Positions 1 through 7,508 of a DNA stretch of 9,773 bases are shown here, one piece after another. A program made the position numbers and the translations under genes. The notes under the pieces were generated by a model. The model was not told the DNA's origin, searched no databases, and was given only the letters and a program-made list of their open reading frames with translations. Source of the stretch: an uncultured Campylobacter sp. (GTDB lineage Bacteria; Campylobacterota; Campylobacteria; Campylobacterales; Campylobacteraceae); contig UQBJ01000048.1 of NCBI GenBank assembly GCA_900539255.1, positions 1 to 9,773 on the forward strand, given 5' to 3'. Positions within the stretch are counted from its first letter, which is position 1; each line of letters begins with the position of its first letter.

Positions 1-61
1 AAGTTTGAATTTTAGGCGCAAAGGGCTTAAAAATTTAGAAATTCATCTTAAAGGAACTTTT

Positions 62-688
62 ATGAGTAAGAACAAAATTGCGTTAAGCCTTGCAGTGGCG
101 GGGATTTTAGGTGCTAGCAGTGCGCTAGCTGAGACAAGTGCTGGTTTTGTCGGACTTCAAGGCAACACAGGCTTTGGCGGACACACGACAAAGGTGGAAA
201 GGGCTACTGCCGCAGGAACTACACAAGGCACAAAGACTGAAACTTCGAGTTATCAGTTTGGCATTTTAGCGAGCTACAAGCACTTTTTTGTGCCTAAATT
301 TGGCTTGCGATTTTACGGCTTGCTGGACTATGCTAACACCGAAGTGAGTGGAGTTACAAGCACAAACATCAACGCAAGCATAAATGCCGATGCTTTGTTT
401 AACTTCATTTCGGGAGAAAGTTGGGATTTAGGTGGTTTTGGCGGTGTTAGCCTTGGCTATGGAAGTGTAGAGCAAGGCACTTCGACTACTACCAAAACTA
501 CTGATGGTATGGACTTTGGACTAAATGTCGGCTTGCGAGTAACTTTCGCACAGCACCACGGCTTGGAGCTTTACTCACGCATAGGCTTGATAGGGCAAGA
601 AGAAAAGCTGACTGTCAATAACAACACAGTCATCACACGCAACAAGCAAGATTATATCGGCGGTTTGCGCTACATTTACTCGTTTTAA
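62..688 (+). CDS. Hop-like outer-membrane beta-barrel protein
   Basis: This 208-aa protein is predicted to be exported and to form a small beta-barrel in the outer membrane. Start ATG 62 is chosen because AAGGA at 51-55 lies six bases upstream and because it begins with a clean signal peptide: K3 and K5, a hydrophobic core, and an A21-L22-A23 cleavage site before E24. A longer reading from a TTG at 5 only adds a charged stretch. The mature part alternates Gly- and aromatic-rich strands, includes FGLRFYGLLDY, DALFNF and a C-terminal IGGLRYIYSF, and ends in Phe as barrel proteins usually do. These motifs resemble the C-terminal half of the Helicobacter outer-membrane (Hop/Hor) family. At 208 aa it is much shorter than the large adhesins, so a porin or small barrel role is likelier than adhesion. 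The ligand is unknown. It appears to be transcribed alone and ends before a strong terminator. Family confidence is good; the specific function is unassigned. Confidence 0.85.
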   Translation: MSKNKIALSLAVAGILGASSALAETSAGFVGLQGNTGFGGHTTKVERATAAGTTQGTKTETSSYQFGILASYKHFFVPKFGLRFYGLLDYANTEVSGVTSTNINASINADALFNFISGESWDLGGFGGVSLGYGSVEQGTSTTTKTTDGMDFGLNVGLRVTFAQHHGLELYSRIGLIGQEEKLTVNNNTVITRNKQDYIGGLRYIYSF

Positions 689-748
689 GCCCTAAATTTC
701 GGCTAATTTCATCTGCTTAACGAATTTAAGCAAAATCTTCTTCACAAA

Positions 749-796
749 CAAAGTATCCAAAATCTTGGGTTTTGGATACTTTGGCGGGGTTTTTGT
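749..796 (+). terminator. Rho-independent terminator after the Hop-like gene
   Basis: A perfect 14-bp inverted repeat (749-762 CAAAGTATCCAAAA and 770-783 TTTTGGATACTTTG) encloses a 7-base loop. It is followed by GCGGGG and a T-rich run through about 796 and beyond. It lies 60 bases after the stop of the Hop-like gene, in the right orientation to end its transcript. The T runs in the sense direction lie on the + strand, so this is not primarily the acnB terminator. Confidence 0.85.
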
Positions 797-922
797 ATTT
801 TTTAAATTTTTTATTTTTTTTAAATTTCTTATTTTATGTTTTGAAATCTTTAAATTTTGCTTTATTTCTCTCGTGCGCGTGGAGCAAATTCATCTTGTTG
901 ATATAGCCCATAGCTGATTTTA

Positions 923-990
923 TCGCAAAGAAAGTAAATTTTACGCCAAATTCAGCTTAAATTTAGCGTAAAAATTTAACTTTCTAGCGA
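923..990 (-). terminator. Long imperfect hairpin past acnB, probable terminator
   Basis: Arms 930-946 (GAAAGTAAATTTTACGC) and 966-984 (GCGTAAAAATTTAACTTTC) are complementary apart from two single-base bulges. The pairing continues outward with TCGC at 923-926 and GCGA at 987-990 after a small internal loop. Within the 19-base loop, AAATT and AATTT words can pair further. On the minus strand the structure starts 12 bases after the acnB stop codon, the expected place for its terminator. The following T run (TTTCTTTG) is poor, so rho-independent termination is only probable. RNA-end protection is an alternative. Confidence 0.5.
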
Positions 991-1001
991 AAATTTATTT
1001 T

Positions 1002-3548
1002 TCAATTTTCCAGCGCAAAGTCCTTAATCTCATCAAAGTTAAGATAGCGGTAAATGCTTGCTTTGTGCGCATCGTCAAGCTTGTCGCTTACGATTTGTAG
1101 GTATTCAGCCACGCTTGGCAAGCGTCCTAGTATCGCGCAAACTGCGCCCAGCTCGGCACTCCCTAGATACACTTTCGCGCCCATTCCCATTCTGTTGTCG
1201 AAATTTCGCGTTGAAGTGGAGAAAACCACAGCATTATCGGCAACGCGGGCTTGATTGCCCATACAGAGCGAACAGCCCGGCACTTCTATACGCGCCCCCG
1301 CTGCGCCAAACACGCTATAATAACCCTCAGCCGTGAGTTGCGCCTTATCCATTTTGGTAGGTGGCACTACCCAAAGGCGAGTTTTCAGCGCCCCGCGCCC
1401 CTTTAAAATCTCGCCCAAAGCCCGATAATGCCCGATATTTGTCATACACGAGCCGACAAAAACTTCGTTTATCTCGTGCGCTCTGTTGCTATCGGCTAGG
1501 ATTTCGCTCAGTGTCGCCACATCGTCAGGGTCGTTAGGACACGCTAAAATCGGCTCTTTAATGTCGTTTAGGTTTATATCGATGGTGTAGGCGTATTTTG
1601 CGTCCTTGTCTGCACGCAAAAGCTCGGGTTTAGCAAGCCACGCGCGCATTTTGTCCGCTCTTCGTTGCAAGGTAGCTTTGTTTTCATAGCCTGCTTTTAT
1701 CATAGCCTCGATGAGAGCGATATTTGAGCGGATATACTCACTCACACTCTCCACGCTCAAATCCACGCTACACGCCGCTGCGCTTCGCTCCGCACTCGCA
1801 TCGCTCAGCTCGAAAGCCTGTTCTACCTTTAAATTCGGCAAGCCTTCTATCTCTAAAATCTTGCCCGCAAAGATATTTTTTTTATTTTTCTTTTCAACCG
1901 TGAGCTGTCCTTGCTTTATCGCGTAGTAAGGTATGGCATTTACCAAGTCGCGCAGGGTTATGCCAGCTTGAAGCTCTCCGCTGAACCGCACCAGCACACT
2001 TTCAGGCACATTTAAAGGCATAGAACCCGTTACCGCCGCAAAGGCGACAAGCCCACTGCCCGCAGGGAACGAAATGCCGATAGGAAAGCGAGTGTGTGAG
2101 TCTCCGCCCGTGCCGACACTATCGGGCAGCACAAAGCGGTTGAGCCACGAGTGAATGACGCCGTCTCCGGGCTTTAACGCCACGCCGCCGCGACTTGTGA
2201 TGAAGCTCGGCAAGCTCTTATGCAACGCCGCATCGCTGATTTTAGGGTAGGCTGCGGTGTGGCAAAAACTTTGCATAACAAAGTCGGCATTAAAGCCAAG
2301 CGAAGCCAGCTCTTTTATCTCATCGCGCGTCATCGGTCCTGTGGTGTCTTGCGAGCCAACGGTAAGCGTCAAAGGCTCTATATACATACCTGCACGCACG
2401 CCAGCCACGCCGCAAGCGCGCCCGAGCATTTTTTGCGCTAGCGTGTAACCGCCGCTTGAATTTTCGGGCTGTTTCGCCTTTGTGAAAATGCTTTCAGCGC
2501 CTAAATTTAAGGCTTCACGAGCTTTTGTGCAAAGCCCGCGCCCGATGATGAGTGGAATTCGCCCGCCAGCGCGAACTTCGTCCAAAAGTGTGTTTGGGCT
2601 GAATTCAAATTTAGCGATAACCTTGCCGTCCTTTGTCAGCTCGCCTTTTGTGGTGTGAATTTCAAACTCATCGCCCATTTCAAGCCCGCTCACATCGCAA
2701 ACTATCGGCAAAGCCCCGCTGTCTTGGGCGGTGTTGTAAAAAATCGGCGCGATGGTGCTGCCGATGACTATGCCGCCTGTGCGTTTGTTTGGCACGCCCG
2801 CAATGTCCTTGCCTAAATGCCATTGTATCGAGTTTATGGCGGATTTGCGCGATGAGCCTGTGCCGACTACATCGCCTATGTAAGCCACTTCGCGCCCGCT
2901 TTTTTTAAGCTCGGCGATTTTTTCCAAACTGCCTGCTTGTCGGTTTTTGAGCATAGCCTGCGCGTGCAAGGGTATGTCGCTGCGCGTAAAGGCATCGCTT
3001 GCAGGGCTTAAATCATCGGTGTTTGTTTCGCCAGCGACTTTAAAGACTACGCATTTGATGACTTCGGGCAGTTTCGCCCTTTGCAAAAACCACTCCGCAT
3101 TCGCCCAGCTTTCAAGCACGGCTTTGGCGTGAGCGTTTGTTGTAGCCAGCTCAGCCACAGCGTGAAAATCATCGTGGATAAAGATGATATTTTTAAGCTC
3201 AGCTGCTGCTAGCTCGGCGGTGTCGCTTTGTTTAAGGGCGTTGAGCAAGACTTTGACATTGTAGCCGCCAAGCATTGTGCCTAGCATTTTTAGGGCGTGC
3301 GCCTTGTCGATGAGGGCGCATTTTAGCTCGTTTTTGAGAATTTTATCCAAAAATTCACATTTTACAAGTGCGGCGTCATCAACGCCCGGGCTTACTCTGT
3401 TTTCTAGCAAGCTCACTAGTTCGGGGCTTGGCTCTTTGATGAGTAGCTCGCAAAGCTGAGTGGCTTGCTCTTTGCTTAAAGGCAAAGGCGGGACATTTTG
3501 CTCTGCTCGTTCTTTGACGGCGTTTTGGTATTGTGCTAAAAATGACAT
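1002..3548 (-). CDS. acnB: Aconitate hydratase B (AcnB)
   Basis: This 848-aa enzyme interconverts citrate and isocitrate via cis-aconitate in the TCA cycle, using a [4Fe-4S] cluster in the cytoplasm. The start at 3548 (MSFLAQYQ...) is preceded on the minus strand by AAGGAG (3559-3554), five bases away. The upstream in-frame extension of 16 residues lacks such a site. The domain order is that of AcnB: an N-terminal HEAT-like helical region (about residues 1-155), the swivel domain placed early (about 165-385, with NTDDLSPASDAF and GTGSSRKSAINS), then the catalytic domains. Cluster ligands are visible as C701 in GSCMTN and C759/C762 in PGCSLCMGNQ, close to E. coli C710, C769 and C772. DTTGPMTRDEI and GTGGDSHTRFPIG are also conserved. 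The length is close to E. coli AcnB (865 aa). The gene is intact, transcribed alone, and divergent from ogt. AcnB can act as an iron-responsive RNA-binding protein in other bacteria; nothing here tests that. Confidence 0.97.
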   Translation of the reverse strand: MSFLAQYQNAVKERAEQNVPPLPLSKEQATQLCELLIKEPSPELVSLLENRVSPGVDDAALVKCEFLDKILKNELKCALIDKAHALKMLGTMLGGYNVKVLLNALKQSDTAELAAAELKNIIFIHDDFHAVAELATTNAHAKAVLESWANAEWFLQRAKLPEVIKCVVFKVAGETNTDDLSPASDAFTRSDIPLHAQAMLKNRQAGSLEKIAELKKSGREVAYIGDVVGTGSSRKSAINSIQWHLGKDIAGVPNKRTGGIVIGSTIAPIFYNTAQDSGALPIVCDVSGLEMGDEFEIHTTKGELTKDGKVIAKFEFSPNTLLDEVRAGGRIPLIIGRGLCTKAREALNLGAESIFTKAKQPENSSGGYTLAQKMLGRACGVAGVRAGMYIEPLTLTVGSQDTTGPMTRDEIKELASLGFNADFVMQSFCHTAAYPKISDAALHKSLPSFITSRGGVALKPGDGVIHSWLNRFVLPDSVGTGGDSHTRFPIGISFPAGSGLVAFAAVTGSMPLNVPESVLVRFSGELQAGITLRDLVNAIPYYAIKQGQLTVEKKNKKNIFAGKILEIEGLPNLKVEQAFELSDASAERSAAACSVDLSVESVSEYIRSNIALIEAMIKAGYENKATLQRRADKMRAWLAKPELLRADKDAKYAYTIDINLNDIKEPILACPNDPDDVATLSEILADSNRAHEINEVFVGSCMTNIGHYRALGEILKGRGALKTRLWVVPPTKMDKAQLTAEGYYSVFGAAGARIEVPGCSLCMGNQARVADNAVVFSTSTRNFDNRMGMGAKVYLGSAELGAVCAILGRLPSVAEYLQIVSDKLDDAHKASIYRYLNFDEIKDFALEN

Positions 3549-3568
3549 TATTTCTCCTTGTTTTTTGC

Positions 3569-3574
3569 TATAAT
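3569..3574 (+). promoter_or_regulatory. ogt -10 box (extended, TGn-TATAAT)
   Basis: A consensus TATAAT preceded by TGC (extended -10) lies 33 bases upstream of the ogt ATG. It predicts transcription starting near 3581 and a leader of about 27 bases carrying AAGG at 3598-3601. No -35 match is evident. It shares bases with the opposite-strand acnB -10 candidate. Confidence 0.55.
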
Positions 3575-3596
3575 TGTATCGTAATTGTAACAACAA
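3573..3596 (-). promoter_or_regulatory. Probable acnB promoter region
   Basis: On the minus strand a TACAAT hexamer at 3578-3573 lies 24 bases before the acnB start, allowing a short leader that contains AAGGAG. A second TACAAT occurs one helical turn upstream (3589-3584). No good -35 is visible, as is usual for Campylobacterota sigma-70 promoters. The region overlaps the -10 of the divergent ogt promoter. Confidence 0.45.
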
Positions 3597-3607
3597 AAAG
3601 GCAAAAA

Positions 3608-4147
3608 ATGTTTAAAATGTATTTTGAGTGTGAATTTTTTCAGCTTTTGTTACGAAGTGATGGGCTTGTGCTTGAAAGTGTTGAATTCGTGGGCTTTGGC
3701 GGAGAAAACAAGCCTTGCAAGTTGCTTGAAAGAGCTTGCGAAGAGCTTGCTTTATATTTTGCGGGGCGTTTGCGTAAATTTCAGCTGCCTTTGGCAAAGT
3801 GTGGCACAGCCTTTGAACGCAAGGTATATCAGGCTTTGAGCGAAATCCCTTACGGGCAAGTGATGAGCTATGCGCAAGTTGCGCGCAAAATCGGCTCTTT
3901 AAACGCTGCTCGTGCGGTAGGAAATGCAAATGCGAAAAATCCTTTGCCTATTTTTGTGCCTTGCCACAGGGTCATCTCAGCTAATGGACTTGGCGGATAT
4001 AGCGGCGGAGTAGGGCTTTTTGAGAGTTTGCAAGGTGCGAATTTGGCTAAAAATGAGAATTTTAAAGGCAAATTTACCTCTCCGCTTGACATAAAACGCT
4101 ATTTGCTCGGACTTGAAGGCGTGGATTTGAGTAGTATTGAGGGTTAA
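3608..4147 (+). CDS. ogt: Methylated-DNA--protein-cysteine methyltransferase
   Basis: This 179-aa suicide repair protein transfers the methyl group from O6-methylguanine (and O4-methylthymine) in DNA to its own cysteine. The active-site motif PCHRVI is present with C119 as acceptor. Around it are the family's DNA-binding helix-turn-helix features: GTAFERKVYQALSEIPYGQVMSYAQVARKIG (about 63-93), the Arg finger region NAARAVGNANAKNP, and GLGGYSGG with the C-terminal KRYLLGLEG. The N-terminal roughly 60 residues are a divergent ribonuclease-H-like domain, as is usual. Start ATG 3608 is chosen for AAGG at 3598-3601 and its position after a TGn-TATAAT promoter. Another in-frame ATG at 3617 would shorten it by three residues. 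It is divergent from acnB and 94 bases ahead of folD, which has its own promoter-like sequence. The length is normal and no damage is seen. Confidence 0.95.
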   Translation: MFKMYFECEFFQLLLRSDGLVLESVEFVGFGGENKPCKLLERACEELALYFAGRLRKFQLPLAKCGTAFERKVYQALSEIPYGQVMSYAQVARKIGSLNAARAVGNANAKNPLPIFVPCHRVISANGLGGYSGGVGLFESLQGANLAKNENFKGKFTSPLDIKRYLLGLEGVDLSSIEG

Positions 4148-4201
4148 ATTTAAATTGCGCTAAATTCATCACAATGTTATCAAAAACAAGTTTTATTATG
4201 C

Positions 4202-4207
4202 TACAAT
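4202..4207 (+). promoter_or_regulatory. folD -10 box (extended, TGn-TACAAT)
   Basis: TACAAT preceded by TGC lies 35 bases before the preferred folD start and 55 bases after the ogt stop. No terminator is visible between ogt and folD, so read-through could also contribute. The -35 region (TTATCA at 4177-4182, 19-bp spacing) is weak. Confidence 0.45.
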
Positions 4208-4241
4208 TTTGTGTAAATTCAGCAAAAATTTAAGGAAAATG

Positions 4242-5102
4242 ATGAAAATTTTAGACGGCAAGGCGTTGAGTGCGCAAATCAAAATCGAGCTAGCGCAAAA
4301 AGTGGCGGATTTAAAGGCAAGTGGCGTTGAACCTGCTTTGGCGGTGATTTTAGTGGGCGATGATGCCGCAAGCCACACTTATGTAAATAATAAGGCAAAA
4401 GCCTGCGAGCAGTGCGAAATCAAGTCTTTTGTGTATAAACTTGCCGAAAATACCACGCAAAGCGAGCTACTTGCGCTCATCAACACCCTAAATTTCGATG
4501 ATAGCGTTGATGGCATTTTGGTGCAACTGCCCTTGCCAAAGCACATTGATAAGGCTGTGATACTCGAAGCCATAAGCGTTCATAAAGATGTCGATGGCTT
4601 TCACCCCTTTAATGTCGGGCTTTTAAACACGGGCTTTGAGGGCGCACTACTGCCCTGCACGCCTTTGGGCGTGGTGAAGCTGCTTAAAGCCTATGACATA
4701 AATGTCGAGGGCTTAAACGCCGTCATCATCGGTGCGTCCAACATTGTCGGGCGTCCTATGGCGACAATGCTCCTAAATTTAGGCGCGACAGTGAGCGTGT
4801 GCCACATAAAAACCCGTGATTTGAGCCTTTACACAAGACAAGCGGATTTGATAGTCGTAGCCGCAGGCTGTGTGGGCTTGTTAAGGGCTGATATGGTAAA
4901 AGACGGCGTCATCGTTGTCGATGTAGGCATAAACAGGCTCGCAAATGGCAAGCTCGTGGGCGATGTGGATTTTGAAAGTGTCAGCAAAAAGGCAAGTTTC
5001 ATAAGCCCTGTGCCCGGCGGCGTAGGACCGATGACGATAGCAATGCTACTTGAAAACACGCTTAAAGCCGCAATGGCGCATAGAAAACTGCTTGAAAAGT
5101 AA
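4242..5102 (+). CDS. folD: FolD, methylene-THF dehydrogenase/cyclohydrolase
   Basis: This 286-aa bifunctional cytoplasmic enzyme oxidises 5,10-methylene-tetrahydrofolate with NADP and hydrolyses the product to 10-formyl-THF, supplying one-carbon units for purines and initiator fMet. Two adjacent ATGs occur. The second (4242) is chosen because AAGGA (4232-4236) is five bases from it and only two from the first (4239). Conserved elements are YVNNKAKACE with catalytic K51 (E. coli K54), VDGILVQLPLP (about 89-99), DGFHPFNVG with D118 (E. coli D121), PCTPLGV (138-144), the Rossmann motif GASNIVGRPMA (from about 164), and PVPGGVGPMT near 257-266. The length matches the E. coli enzyme (288 aa). In H. 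pylori and C. jejuni, as I recall, lepB directly follows folD. Here another gene lies between them. The gene is intact. Confidence 0.97.
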   Translation: MKILDGKALSAQIKIELAQKVADLKASGVEPALAVILVGDDAASHTYVNNKAKACEQCEIKSFVYKLAENTTQSELLALINTLNFDDSVDGILVQLPLPKHIDKAVILEAISVHKDVDGFHPFNVGLLNTGFEGALLPCTPLGVVKLLKAYDINVEGLNAVIIGASNIVGRPMATMLLNLGATVSVCHIKTRDLSLYTRQADLIVVAAGCVGLLRADMVKDGVIVVDVGINRLANGKLVGDVDFESVSKKASFISPVPGGVGPMTIAMLLENTLKAAMAHRKLLEK

Positions 5103-5406
5103 GGGTAAATTTGTAAATTTTGACTGATGATAGCCTTTTAAGCATTGACGAATTTTTGACCAAATCATCACCGCAACAAGCCTTGTAAGCGTGGTATCCA
5201 TAAGCAAAAATTGCATTTAGTTTTTATATACTTTGTTTGTGTTCAGCAAAATAAATCAACGCTTCAAAAAAGTCTTGTAAATTTAGCTTACAAAAAATTA
5301 ACTCACAAAAATTCAGTTTGCAAAAATTTATCCAGATTTTGCTTGTGATATTTACTTGAATTTTTTATAATGCTGTTTTTTAAATTTAAAAATCAAGGAT
5401 TGCATT
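5103..5406 (+). other. AT-rich spacer upstream of the phosphotransferase gene
   Basis: This 304-bp region has no supportable gene; a short open stretch from 5120 (TTG, about 22 codons) has no ribosome site. It carries a weak TTGTAA/TTACAA hairpin at 5275-5293 and three imperfect tandem copies of an A-rich word of about 15 bases, each containing CAAAAA(T/A)TT (about 5287-5331). The promoter for the downstream gene lies at 5343-5371. No clear terminator for folD is visible. Confidence 0.5.
5343..5371 (+). promoter_or_regulatory. Promoter of the phosphotransferase gene
   Basis: A consensus TATAAT at 5366-5371 follows a T-rich run and lies 17 bases after TTGTGA (5343-5348), a partial -35. Transcription would start near 5378. 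AAGGA at 5395-5399 then sits seven bases before ATG 5407. The good signals indicate that the gene is meant to be expressed, even though it is out of frame in this sequence. Confidence 0.6.
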
Positions 5407-5697
5407 ATGCAAAAAACAAAGCTTGCTCAAATTTCTTACAAAAATTTCATCGTTTTGGCTTTCATCATCACGGCTATTTATACTTTATCTTACACTCTAA
5501 TGCGTGTGGTGCTTGCTTTTGACACCTTTGACACTTGGCAAAATGACTTTGACAAAATGTTTTTGATGGGCTTTCGCCTTGATATGCGTGTGGTTTGCGT
5601 GGTTGCTGGCGTTATCATATTTTTGGGTTACCTTGCAAGCGCAGTTCGCTCTCTCTCTCTCTCTCTCTCTCTCGTTTGTCGGCTTTGCCGCTATTAA
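5407..5697 (+). CDS. OFF-state truncated product of the phosphotransferase
   Basis: With 12 CT units, translation from ATG 5407 yields only 96 residues: two hydrophobic helices, a Ser-Leu repeat encoded by the CT tract, and a short basic tail ending VCRLCRY. It lacks the catalytic domain and should be inactive. It is the literal reading of this sequence, not a separate gene. Confidence 0.5.
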   Translation: MQKTKLAQISYKNFIVLAFIITAIYTLSYTLMRVVLAFDTFDTWQNDFDKMFLMGFRLDMRVVCVVAGVIIFLGYLASAVRSLSLSLSLVCRLCRY

Positions 5698-7508
5698 AAC
5701 TTGTTTGCGATAAAATCCTTAAATTTATCCCTAAATTCACACTCTTTTGGGTTGCTTTTAGTGCTTTTTTAGTAATTTTAAGCATTTGTGTAAATTTTTA
5801 TTATTTTCGCACTTATCACACAAAAATTGACACTTTTATTTTCACACTAAAAGATGATGAAACCACAGCTATATTGCAAATCATTTGGCAGGATTATCCT
5901 GTCGTTCCTATTTTGCTGATAATTTTTCTTTACACTTTTTTGCTTTATAAAATCTCAAAGAAATTTTTAACTCTCAATTTGGCGAGAAATTCAATTCAGA
6001 CGGACCACAAAACTAGCATAACAAAAAAAACTTTTTTGACAATTTTGCTAAATTTTGTCCTTATTGTTGTCGTTTTTATCGGCGCAAGAGGTAATATCAA
6101 CACTCATTCTGCGCTAAATGAAAAGCACCATCATATCAGTTCAAATCCGCTCATCAACCATATAGCTACAAACCCTATATCCGCATTGATTTGGGCACAC
6201 CATCATTATAAACAACAAGCCTTATACGCACCCATAAACATAAATGAGTTAAAAGCCCTTGAAAACGAGCTTTTTCCTGTATTTCGCCACAACAGCCAAA
6301 ACGCCATAGAGAAAAATCCTAATGTCGTGGCGGTTTTAATGGAGAGTTTTGGGACAAATATGCTTGCGTTAGACAATCCTACAAATTTTGACACATTAGC
6401 GTCATTTCGTCCGCATTTTGAGGCAGGCAAACGCAAAACAAAAGGGCAGAACGACTTTGTGTTTATGAATTTTTTGTCTGGTGGAAATGGCACAGCGCAA
6501 TCTTTCGTTTCTTTGTTTTTTATCTCGCCTTTTAGAAATATGACTTTTGACACAGTGCAACGCACGAAAATAGCTCTTACACCACTTGAAATTTATAAAA
6601 AAGCTGGTTATGAGGTCATCGTCATAACACCCGCACAGCGTTCTTGGCAAAATTTAGGTGATTATACCCTTATGCTTGGAGCTGATGCTGTGTATGATAG
6701 TGCCTTTTTACAAGAACACTATCCACAAAGTGCTGAATTTAAAAATTCTTTTGGTGTGCCCGATGAATTTGCTTTTAAATTTACGCTTGAATACCTACAA
6801 AAAGCTGAAAAGCCCGTGTTTGTGGTGATGATAACGATTTCAAATCACCCACCATATCTCATTCCAAGCACCTTTACCCCACCAAAATACGATTTTACCA
6901 CAAGAATTCAGTTTTTTGGAGACCATATCGCCCATAAAGCAGATAAAACTATGGCTGTATTTTCTTATGCTAGCAATGCCTTTGGAGACTTTGTTTCAAA
7001 TATAAAAAACTCAAATTTAGCCCAAAACACCATCATCGCAGGCAGTGGAGACCATACATTTAGAGATTTTAAGGCTTCGCACAATGTGCCTTTAAATCAC
7101 GCCGTGCCGTTTTATTTATATGTGCCAAAAGCCTATATAAAGGACTTTGAAAAAAGAGGCTTTGAGTTTGACCCACAAAAACTCGGTTCTCACAAAGATA
7201 TACTGCCAACACTTTACGCGCTAAGCCTAAATGAATATGATTATCTTTCTGTTGGCGGGCGAAATTTGTTTGATAAAAATGCGCCAGAGGCTTATGAATT
7301 TGCACTTAATGAAAGCGTGTGGGTAGATGATGAGGGAATTTATCCTGCAAATTCAAAGGTGGGCTACAAATACACAGTTCAAAACGGCTTTATAATGCAA
7401 ACAAATGAGACTTTTGAGCTGTCAAAACAAAAGGCTGAATTCTTGCAAAAGTATCAAAATTTGGAACGCTTGCAGCTTAACTACCGCCTTTTTCAGTATG
7501 GTAAGTGA
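5407..7508 (+). CDS. Phase-variable LtaS/OpgB-type phosphotransferase, OFF here
   Basis: The gene encodes an inner-membrane enzyme of the LtaS/OpgB alkaline-phosphatase superfamily, which moves phosphoglycerol or phosphoethanolamine groups onto envelope glycans or lipids. It reads from ATG 5407 into a (CT)12 tract at 5649-5673, then shifts into a frame ending at TAA 5695. The rest is open in another frame to TGA 7506-7508. Removing one CT (11 units) gives one 699-aa protein. In that numbering there are five membrane helices at about 14-37, 60-80, 110-134, 163-180 and 208-226, then a periplasmic catalytic domain. Key residues are E312 in MESFG, the likely catalytic T362 in GGNGTAQS, H480 in NHPPY, and D548/H549 in SGDHTF. 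These match the LtaS metal and nucleophile positions. No other defect is seen, so contingency switching is likelier than decay. A TTG at 5595 opens the downstream frame but has no ribosome site. The substrate is unknown. Samples are more AT-rich than folD or acnB. Confidence 0.85.
5649..5673 (+). repeat. (CT)12 dinucleotide tract, phase-variation switch
   Basis: There are twelve uninterrupted CT units plus a final C, inside the coding sequence between predicted membrane helices 2 and 3. It encodes alternating Ser-Leu. Frame counting: 12 units end at TAA 5695; 13 units would run into a TAA about nine codons later than that; 8, 11 or 14 units join the start codon to the full downstream frame. 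Slipped-strand loss of one unit is enough to turn the gene ON. Such intragenic CT/AG tracts are a known switching mechanism in Helicobacter, for example oipA of H. pylori. Confidence 0.9.

Larger units (their letters stand above)
689..1001. other. Spacer between convergent Hop-like gene and acnB
   Basis: This 313-bp gap lies between the tail ends of two convergent genes. It holds the hairpin terminator of the left gene (749-796), a T/A-rich run at about 789-860, and a long imperfect inverted repeat at 923-990 next to acnB. I see no credible coding frame with a ribosome site and no tRNA-like structure. Confidence 0.7.

Noticed and set aside
5..61. N-terminal extension of the Hop-like protein from TTG 5
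   Set aside because: It would bury the signal peptide behind a charged segment, while ATG 62 has a well-spaced AAGGA.
1876..1883. A run of eight T (A8 in the coding strand) inside acnB as a phase-variation site
   Set aside because: It encodes KKNKKN in a conserved housekeeping enzyme, is short, and ON/OFF switching of aconitase is implausible.
4829..5059. Minus-strand open frames opposite folD, acnB and the phosphotransferase
   Set aside because: They lie wholly inside strong genes with catalytic motifs, have no ribosome sites, and look like antisense shadows.
5275..5293. The TTGTAA/TTACAA hairpin as a folD terminator
   Set aside because: The stem is six AT-rich pairs followed by A rather than T on the + strand, and it lies 170 bases after folD.
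5595..7508. Independent expression of the catalytic frame from TTG 5595
   Set aside because: There is no ribosome site before it. The extra N-terminal residues (RGCWRYHIFGL) do not look like part of this family, whereas the frame from 5407 supplies the two missing helices.
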